From: Mesorhizobium qingshengii
GTDB lineage: Bacteria; Pseudomonadota; Alphaproteobacteria; Rhizobiales; Rhizobiaceae
Length of the DNA stretch: 64,000 nucleotides
Reading direction: 5' to 3'
Assembly (NCBI RefSeq): GCF_900103325.1
Contig: NZ_FMXM01000027.1
Coordinates: 1-64,000, forward strand
The notes below the pieces were generated by a model, which was given only the letters and a program-made list of their open reading frames with translations, was not told the DNA's origin and did not search any database. The stretch's first letter is position 1, and every line of letters starts with the position of its first letter. The translations under genes were made by a program, and so were the position numbers. Below, piece after piece: positions 7,895 to 15,480 of this stretch.

Positions 7895-9229
7895 TCACTT
7901 GGCCATACGGTCCATCGCGCGTCTGAGGTTTTCAAAGACCGGAACTGCCAGGCCATGGACCGGAAACCAGAACTTTCCGTTGTCGGTAGATACGAGAATG
8001 TTGCCTGAGTTGCCGGATGCCCAGATCGTCGGTCCAGCCGTGATGGCGAGCGAATAGATCGTCAGCCAGTTCTGCGGAATTCCTTCGAAGCGCTGGAGGT
8101 TCCAGCATTCTCCGCCATCCGTGGTCGCGAATATCATCCCGTGTAGGCCGGCTGCCCACCCGCGCAAGCTGTCGGCAAACCTGACGGCATTGAGCCTGAC
8201 TTCGTCGACTGGAAAGTGAGGTGGAAGCTGTATCGTCTGCTGGTGCCAGGTCTTTCCGCCGTCGTCCGTGCGCATTACGAGTGCATCGTTGCCCACAACC
8301 CAGCCGGTTCGCTGATCGACGAAATGGATGGCGCGGAAGCGCTTGCTGGCATCGTGAAACAGCAGGGTCCAATTCTCGCCGGCGTCAGTGGTTCCGACAA
8401 TCTCCCCGCCAAGACTGACCGCCCACCCGTTCGATCCGACAAACTGGATTGCATTGATCGGACCCGTCGCTGGCGTGCTTTGAGGCGACCATGCCCATTG
8501 AGAGATTTCACGACGGTAGATTGCATTTGGCTCGTCGCCGGCGACCCAGCAAGTGCGTGCCGCATCGCAGAATACGGCATCCGGAACGTGAAAATACGCG
8601 AGCGGAGATGTCTCCCAGTTCTCACCTCCGTCTCGGGACTCGAGAATACCTGCCGGACCGACAATCAGGCCGAACCGGTCATCGGCAAAATGCATGCTTC
8701 GAAACATCCCGTCTTCGGGCGTGAGACCGGGCACCCACGCGTCAACCAGCCGGGTATCGGTCCAGGTCACCCCTCCATCGGACGTCCTGTGGAAGCGTCC
8801 GTTCCAGTCCATTGCCCATCCTAGCGCTGAACCATTGAACTGGATCGCATGCAGATACTCCTGGTCCCGCTCGCTCTGCGGCTTCAGTTTCTCCAGGGCC
8901 GGCGCAGCCGCAGCGAGGACCTCTGCTTGCTGCCTTTTCGATAATGCGCCAAAGCGAGCCAGCGTCTCATGTGCGGTCTCGCGCATTGTCGCCAGGTCCG
9001 ACTTGCGTTGCTGCATGGTGGCCGCCGCCGCCTCGGCTGGTCCCCAGGGGCGCTTTCTTCGCGCGGCATCGAACAGTGTCGCCTGCACCCAGCTGCCGAT
9101 CGCGGCGTCGGCGCTCGATTGCGGCTGGGAAACGCAGGGCTTCGGCTCGCCCGCATGGGCGTTGCTTGAGGCCAACATGAGAATGATAGACGCGATACGT
9201 GCTAGTGAAGCGTTTGTCAGACGAGACAT
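7895..9229 (-). CDS. secreted YCF48/BNR-type beta-propeller protein
   Basis: 444 residues from the ATG at 9229, which begins a signal peptide (MSRLTNASLARIASIILMLA, AHA). After a helical stretch come repeated propeller blades with SDGGVTWTD, SRDGGENWE, TDAGENWTLL, TDDGGKTWHQ and TTDGGECWN, typical of YCF48/photosystem II assembly-factor-like propellers and BNR (Asp-box) repeats. A possible upstream ATG at 9256 would spoil the signal peptide. A FixK/FNR-like box is centred 60 bp before the start. It is likely exported and protein-binding; no sialidase active site is visible. Confidence 0.8.
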   Translation of the reverse strand: MSRLTNASLARIASIILMLASSNAHAGEPKPCVSQPQSSADAAIGSWVQATLFDAARRKRPWGPAEAAAATMQQRKSDLATMRETAHETLARFGALSKRQQAEVLAAAAPALEKLKPQSERDQEYLHAIQFNGSALGWAMDWNGRFHRTSDGGVTWTDTRLVDAWVPGLTPEDGMFRSMHFADDRFGLIVGPAGILESRDGGENWETSPLAYFHVPDAVFCDAARTCWVAGDEPNAIYRREISQWAWSPQSTPATGPINAIQFVGSNGWAVSLGGEIVGTTDAGENWTLLFHDASKRFRAIHFVDQRTGWVVGNDALVMRTDDGGKTWHQQTIQLPPHFPVDEVRLNAVRFADSLRGWAAGLHGMIFATTDGGECWNLQRFEGIPQNWLTIYSLAITAGPTIWASGNSGNILVSTDNGKFWFPVHGLAVPVFENLRRAMDRMAK

Positions 9230-9282
9230 TGACTGATCTCCCACCAAACGACGCATGCTGCTCTTGTTTTGCGCGCGAGTGA

Positions 9283-9296
9283 TTGATTCACGTCAA
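9283..9296. promoter_or_regulatory. FixK/FNR-like box between divergent genes
   Basis: TTGAT-TCAC-GTCAA is palindromic and one base off consensus. It is centred about 60 bp from the ATG of the YCF48-type gene (minus, 9229) and about 65 bp from the ATG of the decayed Sel1 gene copy (plus, 9355). Confidence 0.55.
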
Positions 9297-9354
9297 TGAA
9301 GTGGAGCCAAGGCCCGGCGGGATAGCCGCCGCAAACCGGAGACTACTTGCACCA

Positions 9355-9520
9355 TGAATGCCGCAGTCAGACTTCTACTGGCTGCCCTGCTTGTGTCGGG
9401 TGCTGTTCCGGAGCGCATATGTCTGCCGAGAACGTGCAGGCGATGCCATCATGCCCGTCATCTACCGTATCTGGCTGCGGGGCTTCTGGGGGCAGCCGCC
9501 GGTCGGGGATAACAACGCAT
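9355..9520 (+). pseudogene. decayed duplicate of the N-terminus of the Sel1 protein at 9703
   Basis: Starting at ATG 9355 the frame encodes a signal peptide (MNAAVRLLLAALLVSGAVP). Matches to the downstream gene then continue in other frames: SAENVQAMPSCP, then IWLRGFWGQPPVGD. These align with SAENAQARPSCP and IWLRGFSVQPPVGD of the 9703 gene. At least two frameshifts are needed and no Sel1 repeats follow, so this is a truncated relic. Its upstream region, including the FixK-like box, is also duplicated at 9634-9702. Confidence 0.7.
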
Positions 9521-9633
9521 TGACCCCCTATGGGATCCTTCCTTTGGCGACGGTGCTGCTCATGACAACGGGGCAGCTTCCATGTTGGCGTCCATTTTCC
9601 TGATCCTCGTCGGGACGACTGGCGCCGCGCGAT

Positions 9634-9647
9634 TTGACCCGCGTCAA
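9634..9647 (+). promoter_or_regulatory. FixK/FNR-like box
   Basis: TTGAC-CCGC-GTCAA is a perfect inverted repeat, centred about 62 bp before the ATG at 9703. It aligns with the box at 9283 and the flanking bases are similar, showing that the promoter was duplicated together with the gene. Confidence 0.5.
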
Positions 9648-9702
9648 GGCGCCGGCATCGGAGAGGCAGGATTGTCGCGGCGACAACCGGAAGGCACCAC
9701 TC

Positions 9703-11021
9703 ATGGATGCCCGGATTGGATTCGTGGCGGCGGCCCTGCTTTTGTTGGGGGCCACCCAGCAGTGCATGTCTGCGGAGAACGCGCAGGCGAGGCCATCATG
9801 CCCCGTAATCTACCCGGATCGCATCTGGCTACGAGGATTTTCGGTGCAGCCGCCCGTTGGGGACCGGTGGTGCCGGGCTTCTCTCAACGCGGGCAACTGG
9901 GCTTTGCTCTATTGGAGAGAGAGAGCGGCTGGGAAAGCGAGACCGGCTGGGAACGTCCGCCGAGGGCGCGGGATCGTACCCATGGCTTCTTGATGTGGGC
10001 GCGACCGGATGAGGTTGATGGCAGTGTGCCGAACTCGATCGCGCAGCTGACGAGTTTCGCCAAGAAATGGATAGGCGCGGGCGGAATCAGCGTTGTCCAG
10101 CTTTCCGGCAAAACCCGGCTGACGCTGAAGCGGCTGCCCGGGGCCACGTTGAAACGCGGCCGCGCTGAGCGGGACGACAGTCTGGGAACGCAATGCGTCC
10201 GCTATGACCTGGAGTTCGATGAACGGAACAACAAGCTGTTCTCGGGCAAGGTGGTAACGTACGAAACGATCGGCTTTCTCTGCCTGGATCTTCTGCATCC
10301 CGATCAAGTGATCGACCTCAGTTTTTCGGAGTGGTTCGTCAAGAATGAGCCACCCGGAGTCTCGTTGATGAAAAGCCTCGAGCCGGAGGCCGACGCATTC
10401 GTTCGCAGCCTTTGGATCGACAGGCCGGGTGATGTCGCAACGGTCGAGCGCTACACGGCAGCTGCCGACGCGGGATCGGTCCAGGCGCTGTTCGGCTTGG
10501 CTTTGCATTTCCAGCTAAACGGCCAGTTTGCCGATGCCGCAAAAGGGTTTCGCGTTGCCGCGGACAAAGGCCATCCAGGAGCCCAGAACAATCTCGCCGC
10601 GATGTACGCGGAAGGCAAAGGCGGCCTGCTGCGTGACGCAGCGCTGGCCGCCCACTGGTTCCGCCTGTCTGCCGAGCAAGGTGTTCCGGAGGCGCAGTAC
10701 CGGCTTGCCGGACTCTACTTCTCAGGAGACGGCGTTGAGAAGGATGCCGCCGAGGGAATGAAGTGGCTGCGCCGCGCGGCCGACCAGGGATTACCGATGG
10801 CGCAGATCAGCTTCGGGAAGAGGTGTCAGGAAGGCGACGGCGTGCAGTGGAATCCAGTTCGCGCCTACATCTGGCTCAAGCTCGGGCTTTGGCGAGCTAC
10901 GGACGCTGACGAGCGGAAGCTGGCGGAGGAACTGCTCAAGAAACTAACCCTGGCGCTGACGCCGAATCAGGTCGTGTATGCGGAACGGCGTGCGGCAGCG
11001 TGGAGGCCGGGCCAGGAATAG
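9703..11021 (+). pseudogene. secreted Sel1-repeat protein interrupted by a frameshift in a (GA)n tract
   Basis: From ATG 9703 the frame gives a signal peptide (MDARIGFVAAALLLLGATQ), then IWLRGFSVQPPVGDRWC. At 9915-9925 a (GA)5G tract separates this frame from the one encoding the rest: THGFLMWARPDE, a middle domain like that of the 4845 gene, three to four Sel1 repeats and an ALTPNQVVYAERRAAAW end. Removing one GA unit would join both parts through WRESGWESETG. The gene could be a recent null allele, a slippage-switchable gene, or a read error. Without the frameshift the product would be a periplasmic paralogue of the 4845 protein. Confidence 0.7.
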
Positions 11022-11084
11022 ACGCGGTGCTCGGGGTATGCGACTCCGAGAGGGCGGGAAACGGTATCCTGAGGATAGACGGAA

Positions 11085-11708
11085 ATGGCGAGTGACAAGC
11101 AATTCGGCCCGAAGGTCGAGGGCAACGCGGCGAAAGGAACGCGCAAGCAGCGCTCCTTTGTCCCATGCATCCTTATCGTGGTCGCCCTGCTCGGCGCGCA
11201 GGCAGTGGCAGTTGCCTCCTTGGGCCATCCGTGGATCTGCACATGCGGGTCCGTTGAATTCTGGTACCCGGATCCTGCCGGCCCGTGGACATCCCAGCAT
11301 CTGACGGACTGGTACTCCTTTACGCACATCCTGCATGGATTCGGGTTCTATGCGCTTCTCTGGCTGATCGCGCCGCGCGCCTCGTTCGGCTCGCGATTGC
11401 TGCTGGCGATCGGGCTCGAAGCTGCATGGGAGATCGTCGAAAACACGCCTATGGTCATCGACCGCTACCGTCAGCAGGCGCTCGCGCGCGGCTATTTCGG
11501 GGACAGCGTGCTTAACTCCCTGTCCGACACTGTCTTCGCGGCGTCCGGCTTTGCCCTGGCACGAATCCTTCCGGTGTGGACGAGCGCCCTCGTCGTGGTG
11601 GGAACTGAAGTGTTCCTCGGTTACATGATCCACGACAATCTTACGCTCAACATCCTCCAACTGATCCGTCCCAGCGAAGTCATCTCCCGTTGGCAACTCG
11701 GCGGTTGA
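11085..11708 (+). CDS. DUF2585 family membrane protein
   Basis: 207 residues. A cytoplasmic N-terminus of about 25 residues is followed by a hydrophobic helix (FVPCILIVVALLGAQAVAVA), the family motif WICTCGSVEFWYPDP and SQHLTDWYSFTHILHGFGFY, and further helices (LLLAIGLEAAWEIVENTPMV, VWTSALVVVGTEVFLGYMI). This order is that of DUF2585 (UPF0314), an inner-membrane protein family common in rhizobia and of unknown function. It lies 64 bp after the Sel1 gene and may be co-transcribed. Confidence 0.85.
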   Translation: MASDKQFGPKVEGNAAKGTRKQRSFVPCILIVVALLGAQAVAVASLGHPWICTCGSVEFWYPDPAGPWTSQHLTDWYSFTHILHGFGFYALLWLIAPRASFGSRLLLAIGLEAAWEIVENTPMVIDRYRQQALARGYFGDSVLNSLSDTVFAASGFALARILPVWTSALVVVGTEVFLGYMIHDNLTLNILQLIRPSEVISRWQLGG

Positions 11709-11889
11709 GACGAGAGAACCTCTCGGCACAGGCCTACCCAGCTACCGATCCCTGGGTCTTCCTTCAGGTGAGCCACTCCCCCGGGGCAATAGGCCCGTTG
11801 CCCTGAAGGTAGCAGCGTGGGGTAGGGAGATAGGATGAAGGGATTCGGGTCGATCTGTCTTGATCGATGTTTGAATGATTGCGCTGTCC

Positions 11890-11940
11890 ACAAGGGCCTC
11901 GCCGCCAAACTCTCCAGGGGTTCGGAGACGAGGCCCTTGT
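11890..11940. other. long perfect hairpin, possible terminator or structured RNA
   Basis: A 12-bp perfect inverted repeat (ACAAGGGCCTCG at 11890-11901 and its complement at 11929-11940) encloses a second short stem TCTCC/GGAGA (11911-11915 with 11924-11928). It lies between the end of the DUF2585 gene and the parD gene. There is only a short T-poor tail (TTGG), so it is at best an atypical terminator; a structured RNA or recombination end is possible. Confidence 0.5.
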
Positions 11941-11971
11941 TGGCGATATCACCTTGATGGTTGGATCCGGG

Positions 11972-11986
11972 TATCAAACTTTGATA
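11972..11986. promoter_or_regulatory. palindromic operator before parD
   Basis: TATCAAA-C-TTTGATA is a perfect 7-bp inverted repeat with a 1-bp spacer, 24-38 bp before the parD ATG and just upstream of the GGAGG ribosome site. ParD-type antitoxins repress their own operons through short palindromes placed like this. The overlapping TTGAT-ATAG-ATCAC also resembles a FixK box, but the autoregulation reading fits better. Confidence 0.5.
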
Positions 11987-12009
11987 TAGATCACATTCCG
12001 GAGGAAAAC

Positions 12010-12315
12010 ATGAGCGGCAGGAATTTCAGCCTAACAGACCGTCTGAGCGGCTTCATCGATAAGGAAGTCGCGTCCGGGCGTCACCAGAACGCCAGTGAAG
12101 TCGTCCGTGAAGCGCTCAGGCGTTACGAAGACGACATCGCCGCTGAGCATGCCAGCCTTGCAGTGCTCGAGAAGATTGCCGAAACGGGCATCGCAGCGAT
12201 CGAGAGTGGCGATTTCACGCTTGTCAGCGGCCCGAATGGCTCTCAGGCATTGCTGGATCGTCTGAACGCGCGTGCGTCCGGCCGAACGGAAGGCAGCCGA
12301 CCTCGGCATGGCTGA
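12010..12315 (+). CDS. parD: ParD-type antitoxin
   Basis: 101 residues from ATG 12010 (preceded by CCGGAGG). The N-terminal half (FSLTDRLSGFIDKEVASGRH, then QNASEVVREALRRYEDD) is the ribbon-helix-helix DNA-binding domain of CopG/ParD antitoxins. The C-terminal half is the toxin-neutralising tail. It would bind the ParE toxin encoded by the next, overlapping gene (8-bp overlap) and repress the operon at the palindrome 11972-11986. Confidence 0.85.
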   Translation: MSGRNFSLTDRLSGFIDKEVASGRHQNASEVVREALRRYEDDIAAEHASLAVLEKIAETGIAAIESGDFTLVSGPNGSQALLDRLNARASGRTEGSRPRHG

Positions 12316-12781
12316 ATATCGCCTATCAGCCCCAGCAGAAGCCCAAATCGATAAAATCCTGGATTGGAGCCAGGAGAAGTTTGGCGATCTCTCAAGAGAG
12401 CGGTATGCCGCCCTCTTGGTCGCGGCAATGGAAGATGTAGCGGACGATCCCGAGCAGAAATCCGTATCGTGGAGACGCACAACTTTCGGGAGCATTGGCG
12501 CATACCACATCGGTCACAGCAGGCGACGTGTCGCCTCGACGCCCAAATACGGGCCACCGTGTCGGCAATCGCGTACCGACTTGTGTTCGGTTGGCAACGC
12601 TAACGCTGCGATTGCGTCTCTAGCAACCAGAGCCCACCCAGCGCGCGATCGTCGCTGGCCGTTTCCTACACCGCCGAACCGTCTGGCGCGCTCTGGCGCT
12701 CTGCGTGGCCCGCAGGAAGCGTTCGTTCGACCTTGCCGGAAGAGATCGACCGCGCGGCTAACGCCCGAAGGGTTGCTTTGA
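12308..12781 (+). CDS. parE: ParE/RelE-superfamily toxin with abnormal C-terminus
   Basis: From ATG 12308 residues 1-75 match ParE toxins (MAEYRLSAPAEAQIDKILDW, FGDLSRERYAALLVAAMEDV, SVSWRRTTFGSIGAYHIGHS RRRVA). ParE poisons DNA gyrase. After RRRVA, at about 12536, the expected RxPRHIIVYRL core strand is absent in this frame, and the reading continues with unrelated sequence to the stop at 12781. A different frame contains VSAIAYRLVFGWQR then a stop (12603), which looks like the lost end. The toxin is therefore probably frameshifted and inactive while the antitoxin is intact. Confidence 0.6.
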   Translation: MAEYRLSAPAEAQIDKILDWSQEKFGDLSRERYAALLVAAMEDVADDPEQKSVSWRRTTFGSIGAYHIGHSRRRVASTPKYGPPCRQSRTDLCSVGNANAAIASLATRAHPARDRRWPFPTPPNRLARSGALRGPQEAFVRPCRKRSTARLTPEGLL

Positions 12782-12967
12782 AAGCGAGAGCAATTCCGCT
12801 TCATCTTTGATGCCCGCCATGTAGTTGGCGATGATCCGCGAGGCGATGGCGTCTCGCGCTTCCGTGGTCTGGTTGTCGAGCCGCAATTGCTCGAACACCC
12901 GGGCGAGCAACGCCAATTCGGATGCATCGAAAATACCGGCCTCAGTCGCTTTCCTCCGGATCGGCAT
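12758..12967 (-). CDS. small rhizobial protein, paralogue of 14120-14332
   Basis: 69 residues, start with GGAGGAG six bases upstream. It contains ELALLARVFEQLRLDNQTTE, then ASRIIANYMAGIKDEAELLS. The layout (L-A-L-L-x-x-V-F near the start, then a GIxDExEL motif) is shared with the protein at 14120. These are short all-helical proteins common in rhizobia with no assigned role. The start codon overlaps the 3' end of a decayed DNA ligase fragment. Confidence 0.6.
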   Translation of the reverse strand: MPIRRKATEAGIFDASELALLARVFEQLRLDNQTTEARDAIASRIIANYMAGIKDEAELLSLSKQPFGR

Positions 12968-13139
12968 GATTCTCCTCCCGGAAATCTTGCAGCGAAGCGT
13001 GCCGCAGATCTTCCTCGCCTCGCAGGTGCTTCACGCGGCCGATGATGCCAGACTTGACCCATTGCGTCGCCGGCCGCTTCATCCCCTTCGGCGCCGTCCA
13101 TACCCGATCCGCGACCCCTATCGTTCCGCTGACCAGTGG
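12942..13139 (-). pseudogene. C-terminal remnant of an ATP-dependent DNA ligase (LigC/LigD type)
   Basis: The minus frame between the stop codons at 13140-13142 and 12942-12944 reads RVWTAPKGMKRPATQWVKSG, then GIIGRVKHLRGEEDLRHASL, QDFREE. This resembles the OB-fold end of bacterial ATP-dependent ligases of the NHEJ type, where LRHATLQ/FQGLRED closes the protein. No start or catalytic KxDG motif is present, so only the last 60 residues remain. The next small gene starts inside this fragment. Confidence 0.55.
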
Positions 13140-13326
13140 TCAACGCGACAAGCTTGATCTGGTGGCGGTTGCTACCGAATAGCGCAGGTTTCAACAGGCC
13201 AGTCAAAAAGCCGGTGCGTACCGGAAGGGGATTCTAGAGCGGCCGAACGTCATCCTTAGTTTCGCTACCGGTACGCGCGCCCGCGCGAAGGTCAAACCGC
13301 TGTAAAGTAGCGCAAAATAGGCGGAA

Positions 13327-13367
13327 ATAGGCCCAAGGCAGGGGAAACATGCCTTGGCGGAGCCTAT
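13327..13367. other. bulged long hairpin in intergenic DNA
   Basis: ATAGGC (13327-13332) pairs with GCCTAT (13362-13367), and CCAAGGCA (13333-13340) pairs with TGCCTTGG (13350-13357), with loop GGGGAAACA and a 4-base bulge CGGA. The total of 14 pairs is stronger than chance would normally give. The rest of 13140-13565 holds no gene I can support. It may be a small RNA or a terminator relic. Confidence 0.4.
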
Positions 13368-13565
13368 CACGCCTTAGGGCGGAAGTCCTGTCGCATGCGC
13401 GTGCACGCGAAGGCTTCATGGGGTATTACTGTCTAGCTCCTCTCGTGTTGCTTCGCGGCGGACCAACTCAGGTGCCTGGGGCTGGATAGCGTTCTGGACC
13501 TGTTGGGCGATATGGGTAATATTGGGACCAAGATACCGCAACGTTCTCCAGTCAAGGAGCGCGCG

Positions 13566-13733
13566 ATGCCGCATAGTTATGATGAGTTCGTGCATCTACA
13601 AAACATTAGACATTTCGAAAAGAAGCTGGAAACGGAAACAGACCCGGAAAATCGCGATATGCTGCGAAGGTTGTTAGCCGAGGAAAAAACAAAGATTTTA
13701 CAGCCCACTAATTCTAGGTCGGCCAAGGACTAG
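13566..13733 (+). CDS. small helical protein, family with 58484-58651
   Basis: 55 residues: MPHSYDEFVHLQNIRHFEKK, then LETETDPENRDMLRRLLAEE and a polar tail. ATG 13566 has AAGGAG eight bases upstream; an upstream in-frame ATG (13503) lacks such a site. The motif NIxxFxxxLxxExDxxxRxxLxxLLAEExxK is found in short rhizobial proteins of unknown role, predicted here as one amphipathic helical hairpin. A second copy of equal length, about 56% identical by eye, is encoded at 58484-58651. Confidence 0.7.
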   Translation: MPHSYDEFVHLQNIRHFEKKLETETDPENRDMLRRLLAEEKTKILQPTNSRSAKD

Positions 13734-13739
13734 GCCCAG

Positions 13740-13928
13740 TTAGCCACTTGGCCCGACCTGCCGCGGGGACGCGCCTACGGGCACTGCAGCAGCCAATGCG
13801 TCCTCCATCACCTTCGCAGGCGCGTCTAGGCCTTTCATGGCTCTGTGTAGCTCGATTGTGGCGGCCACCAGGTGATCTTCAGGCTTGCCGTTGTCGTTGG
13901 CTAATTCTGGCGCTACGGGCGACTTCAT
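13740..13928 (-). CDS. possible small hypothetical protein
   Basis: 62 residues: MKSPVAPELANDNGKPEDHL, then VAATIELHRAMKGLDAPAKV, MEDALAAAVP. The middle part reads as a regular amphipathic helix and codon use looks coding, but the ribosome site is weak and the frame is open further upstream. It is convergent with the 13566 gene. The family is not recognised. Confidence 0.35.
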   Translation of the reverse strand: MKSPVAPELANDNGKPEDHLVAATIELHRAMKGLDAPAKVMEDALAAAVPVGASPRQVGPSG

Positions 13929-14119
13929 TCGAGAACTATGCGCTTTATGATTTCGAATGGCTAGGATCCTTCGCGCCGCGCCAGGTCGGCAAGCGCGAAA
14001 CGCAATGATTGGACATGTGGCCGATAGGAGGCTAGCCTCATTCCATCGGCGATAACTTTCAAGGGCATCGTCGGCTGTGAGCGACAATTGCGCTTCCGCC
14101 CCAAATAGCGGAGGTTGCG

Positions 14120-14332
14120 ATGATCACGCACCACGTTTCCAGCACCAGATTGGCCTACCCCAACGACCTTGCGTTGTTGAAGAAGGTCTTTGACGAGATA
14201 TGCAAAGAACGAGGGTTTCTCGAGGGTTCTCCGGAAGCGGCATGGCTGGCCGCAAGGGCTATGCACCTGTTTCAGGAGGGCATCGTCGATGAAGATGAGC
14301 TGGATGACGGGCTCCGGCGCGAATATCTTTAA
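14120..14332 (+). CDS. small rhizobial protein, paralogue of 12758-12967
   Basis: 70 residues, ATG preceded by GGAGG at 14110-14114. The sequence LAYPNDLALLKKVFDEICKE, then AARAMHLFQEGIVDEDELDD shares the LALLxxVF and GIxDExEL pattern with the minus-strand gene at 12758. Function unknown; it is probably helical and cytoplasmic. Confidence 0.65.
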   Translation: MITHHVSSTRLAYPNDLALLKKVFDEICKERGFLEGSPEAAWLAARAMHLFQEGIVDEDELDDGLRREYL

Positions 14333-14583
14333 GGCGTGCGCTATTCTGTGGCGGGCCAGAGCGCGGCGTCGCGAATTGTCTCAGGTCAAGTTATCGCAAA
14401 GTATTTCAGAGATCGCTAATATTTAGCAATCAAGCAAAGCCAGGTCTCGATCCAGCTTTCATCGCTCGACACAGTCGCCAGTAGCACTAGAAGCAATCTT
14501 CGAGCGGTCGGCCCCTGCTGCCCGCAGAGCGGCGACGGCAAGATCGATGTCCACTGCAAGCGTCGTCGGCGACCTGCCGCGCG

Positions 14584-15480
14584 TCAGTCGCCCGCTAAGG
14601 ACAGTCCCGCGAGAAGCGGAGCGTAGGCCGCGAGCCTGCGGGAGACGAACTCGGTGAAGAGCCGCACGCGCTTCGTCTTGCGCGTCTCCCCCTGTGTCAG
14701 AAGCCAAAGCGTTCCATGCATGGGCGGGTCGGTGCCCGGCACTCTCGCCAGCAGGGGGTCGGTATCTCCGACGAAGCACGGCAGCTTCGTCATCCCGATT
14801 CCTTGCTGCGCCGCTACGATCTGCGTCTCGGCATCCGGGGTCCTGAAGGGAATTCCAGTGGTGAGAACCTCTCCGTCGCGAACCCATCGCGGAATTCCAT
14901 GATCGTCTATCGCGATCCACCGGACGGGATCAGACGCGCCCGCACGCCTTGCGGCAAGAAGGTCACGGGACATGTAGATGCCGCTGAACAGCTCCGGCCC
15001 TTTCAGGCCGTGAAGATTGAGCGGCAGGGTCTTACGGTCGGTAACAATGCGGATAGCGACGTCGGCCTCCCGGTTGGTCAGGTTCGCCACCTCGCCAGTA
15101 GTCAAGATTTCCATCTCAATGTCCGGATGCAGACGCGCGAAGTCGGCGAGATCGGGCATGAGCAGGTGTGTGGCGAGGAACGGTGGAAGCGTCACTCGCA
15201 AAAGCCCGCGCGCGCTCTGGTCGCGACCCAAGACGCGCGTCTCCAGCAGATGCGACGACGCCTCCATCTGCTCCGCGAACTCGAGGACCTCCTCTCCCGC
15301 AGAAGTTAGGCGGTAGCCCGAGGGCAGCTTTTCGAACATATGCGTTCCCAAGCTTTCCTCGAGCTGAGCGATGCGTCGCAGCACGGTCGCGTGGTTAACA
15401 CCGAGGCGCTTGGCGGCGGCCCGCACTGAGCCTCCGCGCGCGACGGCAAGAAAGTAGCGAACGTCATCCCATTCGATCAT
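14584..15480 (-). CDS. LysR-family transcriptional regulator
   Basis: 298 residues from MIEWDDVRYFLAVARGGSVR. The N-terminal winged helix (AAAKRLGVNHATVLRRIAQL EESLGTHMFEKLPSGYRLT) is followed by a periplasmic-binding-protein-like effector domain. It is divergent from the short-chain dehydrogenase genes starting at 15736 and is the likely regulator of that operon. The perfect palindrome at 15479-15500 overlaps its start codon. An in-frame ATG at 15513 would add 11 unusual residues and is less likely. Confidence 0.85.
   Translation of the reverse strand: MIEWDDVRYFLAVARGGSVRAAAKRLGVNHATVLRRIAQLEESLGTHMFEKLPSGYRLTSAGEEVLEFAEQMEASSHLLETRVLGRDQSARGLLRVTLPPFLATHLLMPDLADFARLHPDIEMEILTTGEVANLTNREADVAIRIVTDRKTLPLNLHGLKGPELFSGIYMSRDLLAARRAGASDPVRWIAIDDHGIPRWVRDGEVLTTGIPFRTPDAETQIVAAQQGIGMTKLPCFVGDTDPLLARVPGTDPPMHGTLWLLTQGETRKTKRVRLFTEFVSRRLAAYAPLLAGLSLAGD

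Noticed and set aside
7094-8008. Long open frame (304 codons) opposite the oleate-hydratase-like gene
   Set aside because: It is antisense to a well-supported flavoprotein, has biased composition and no recognisable domain.
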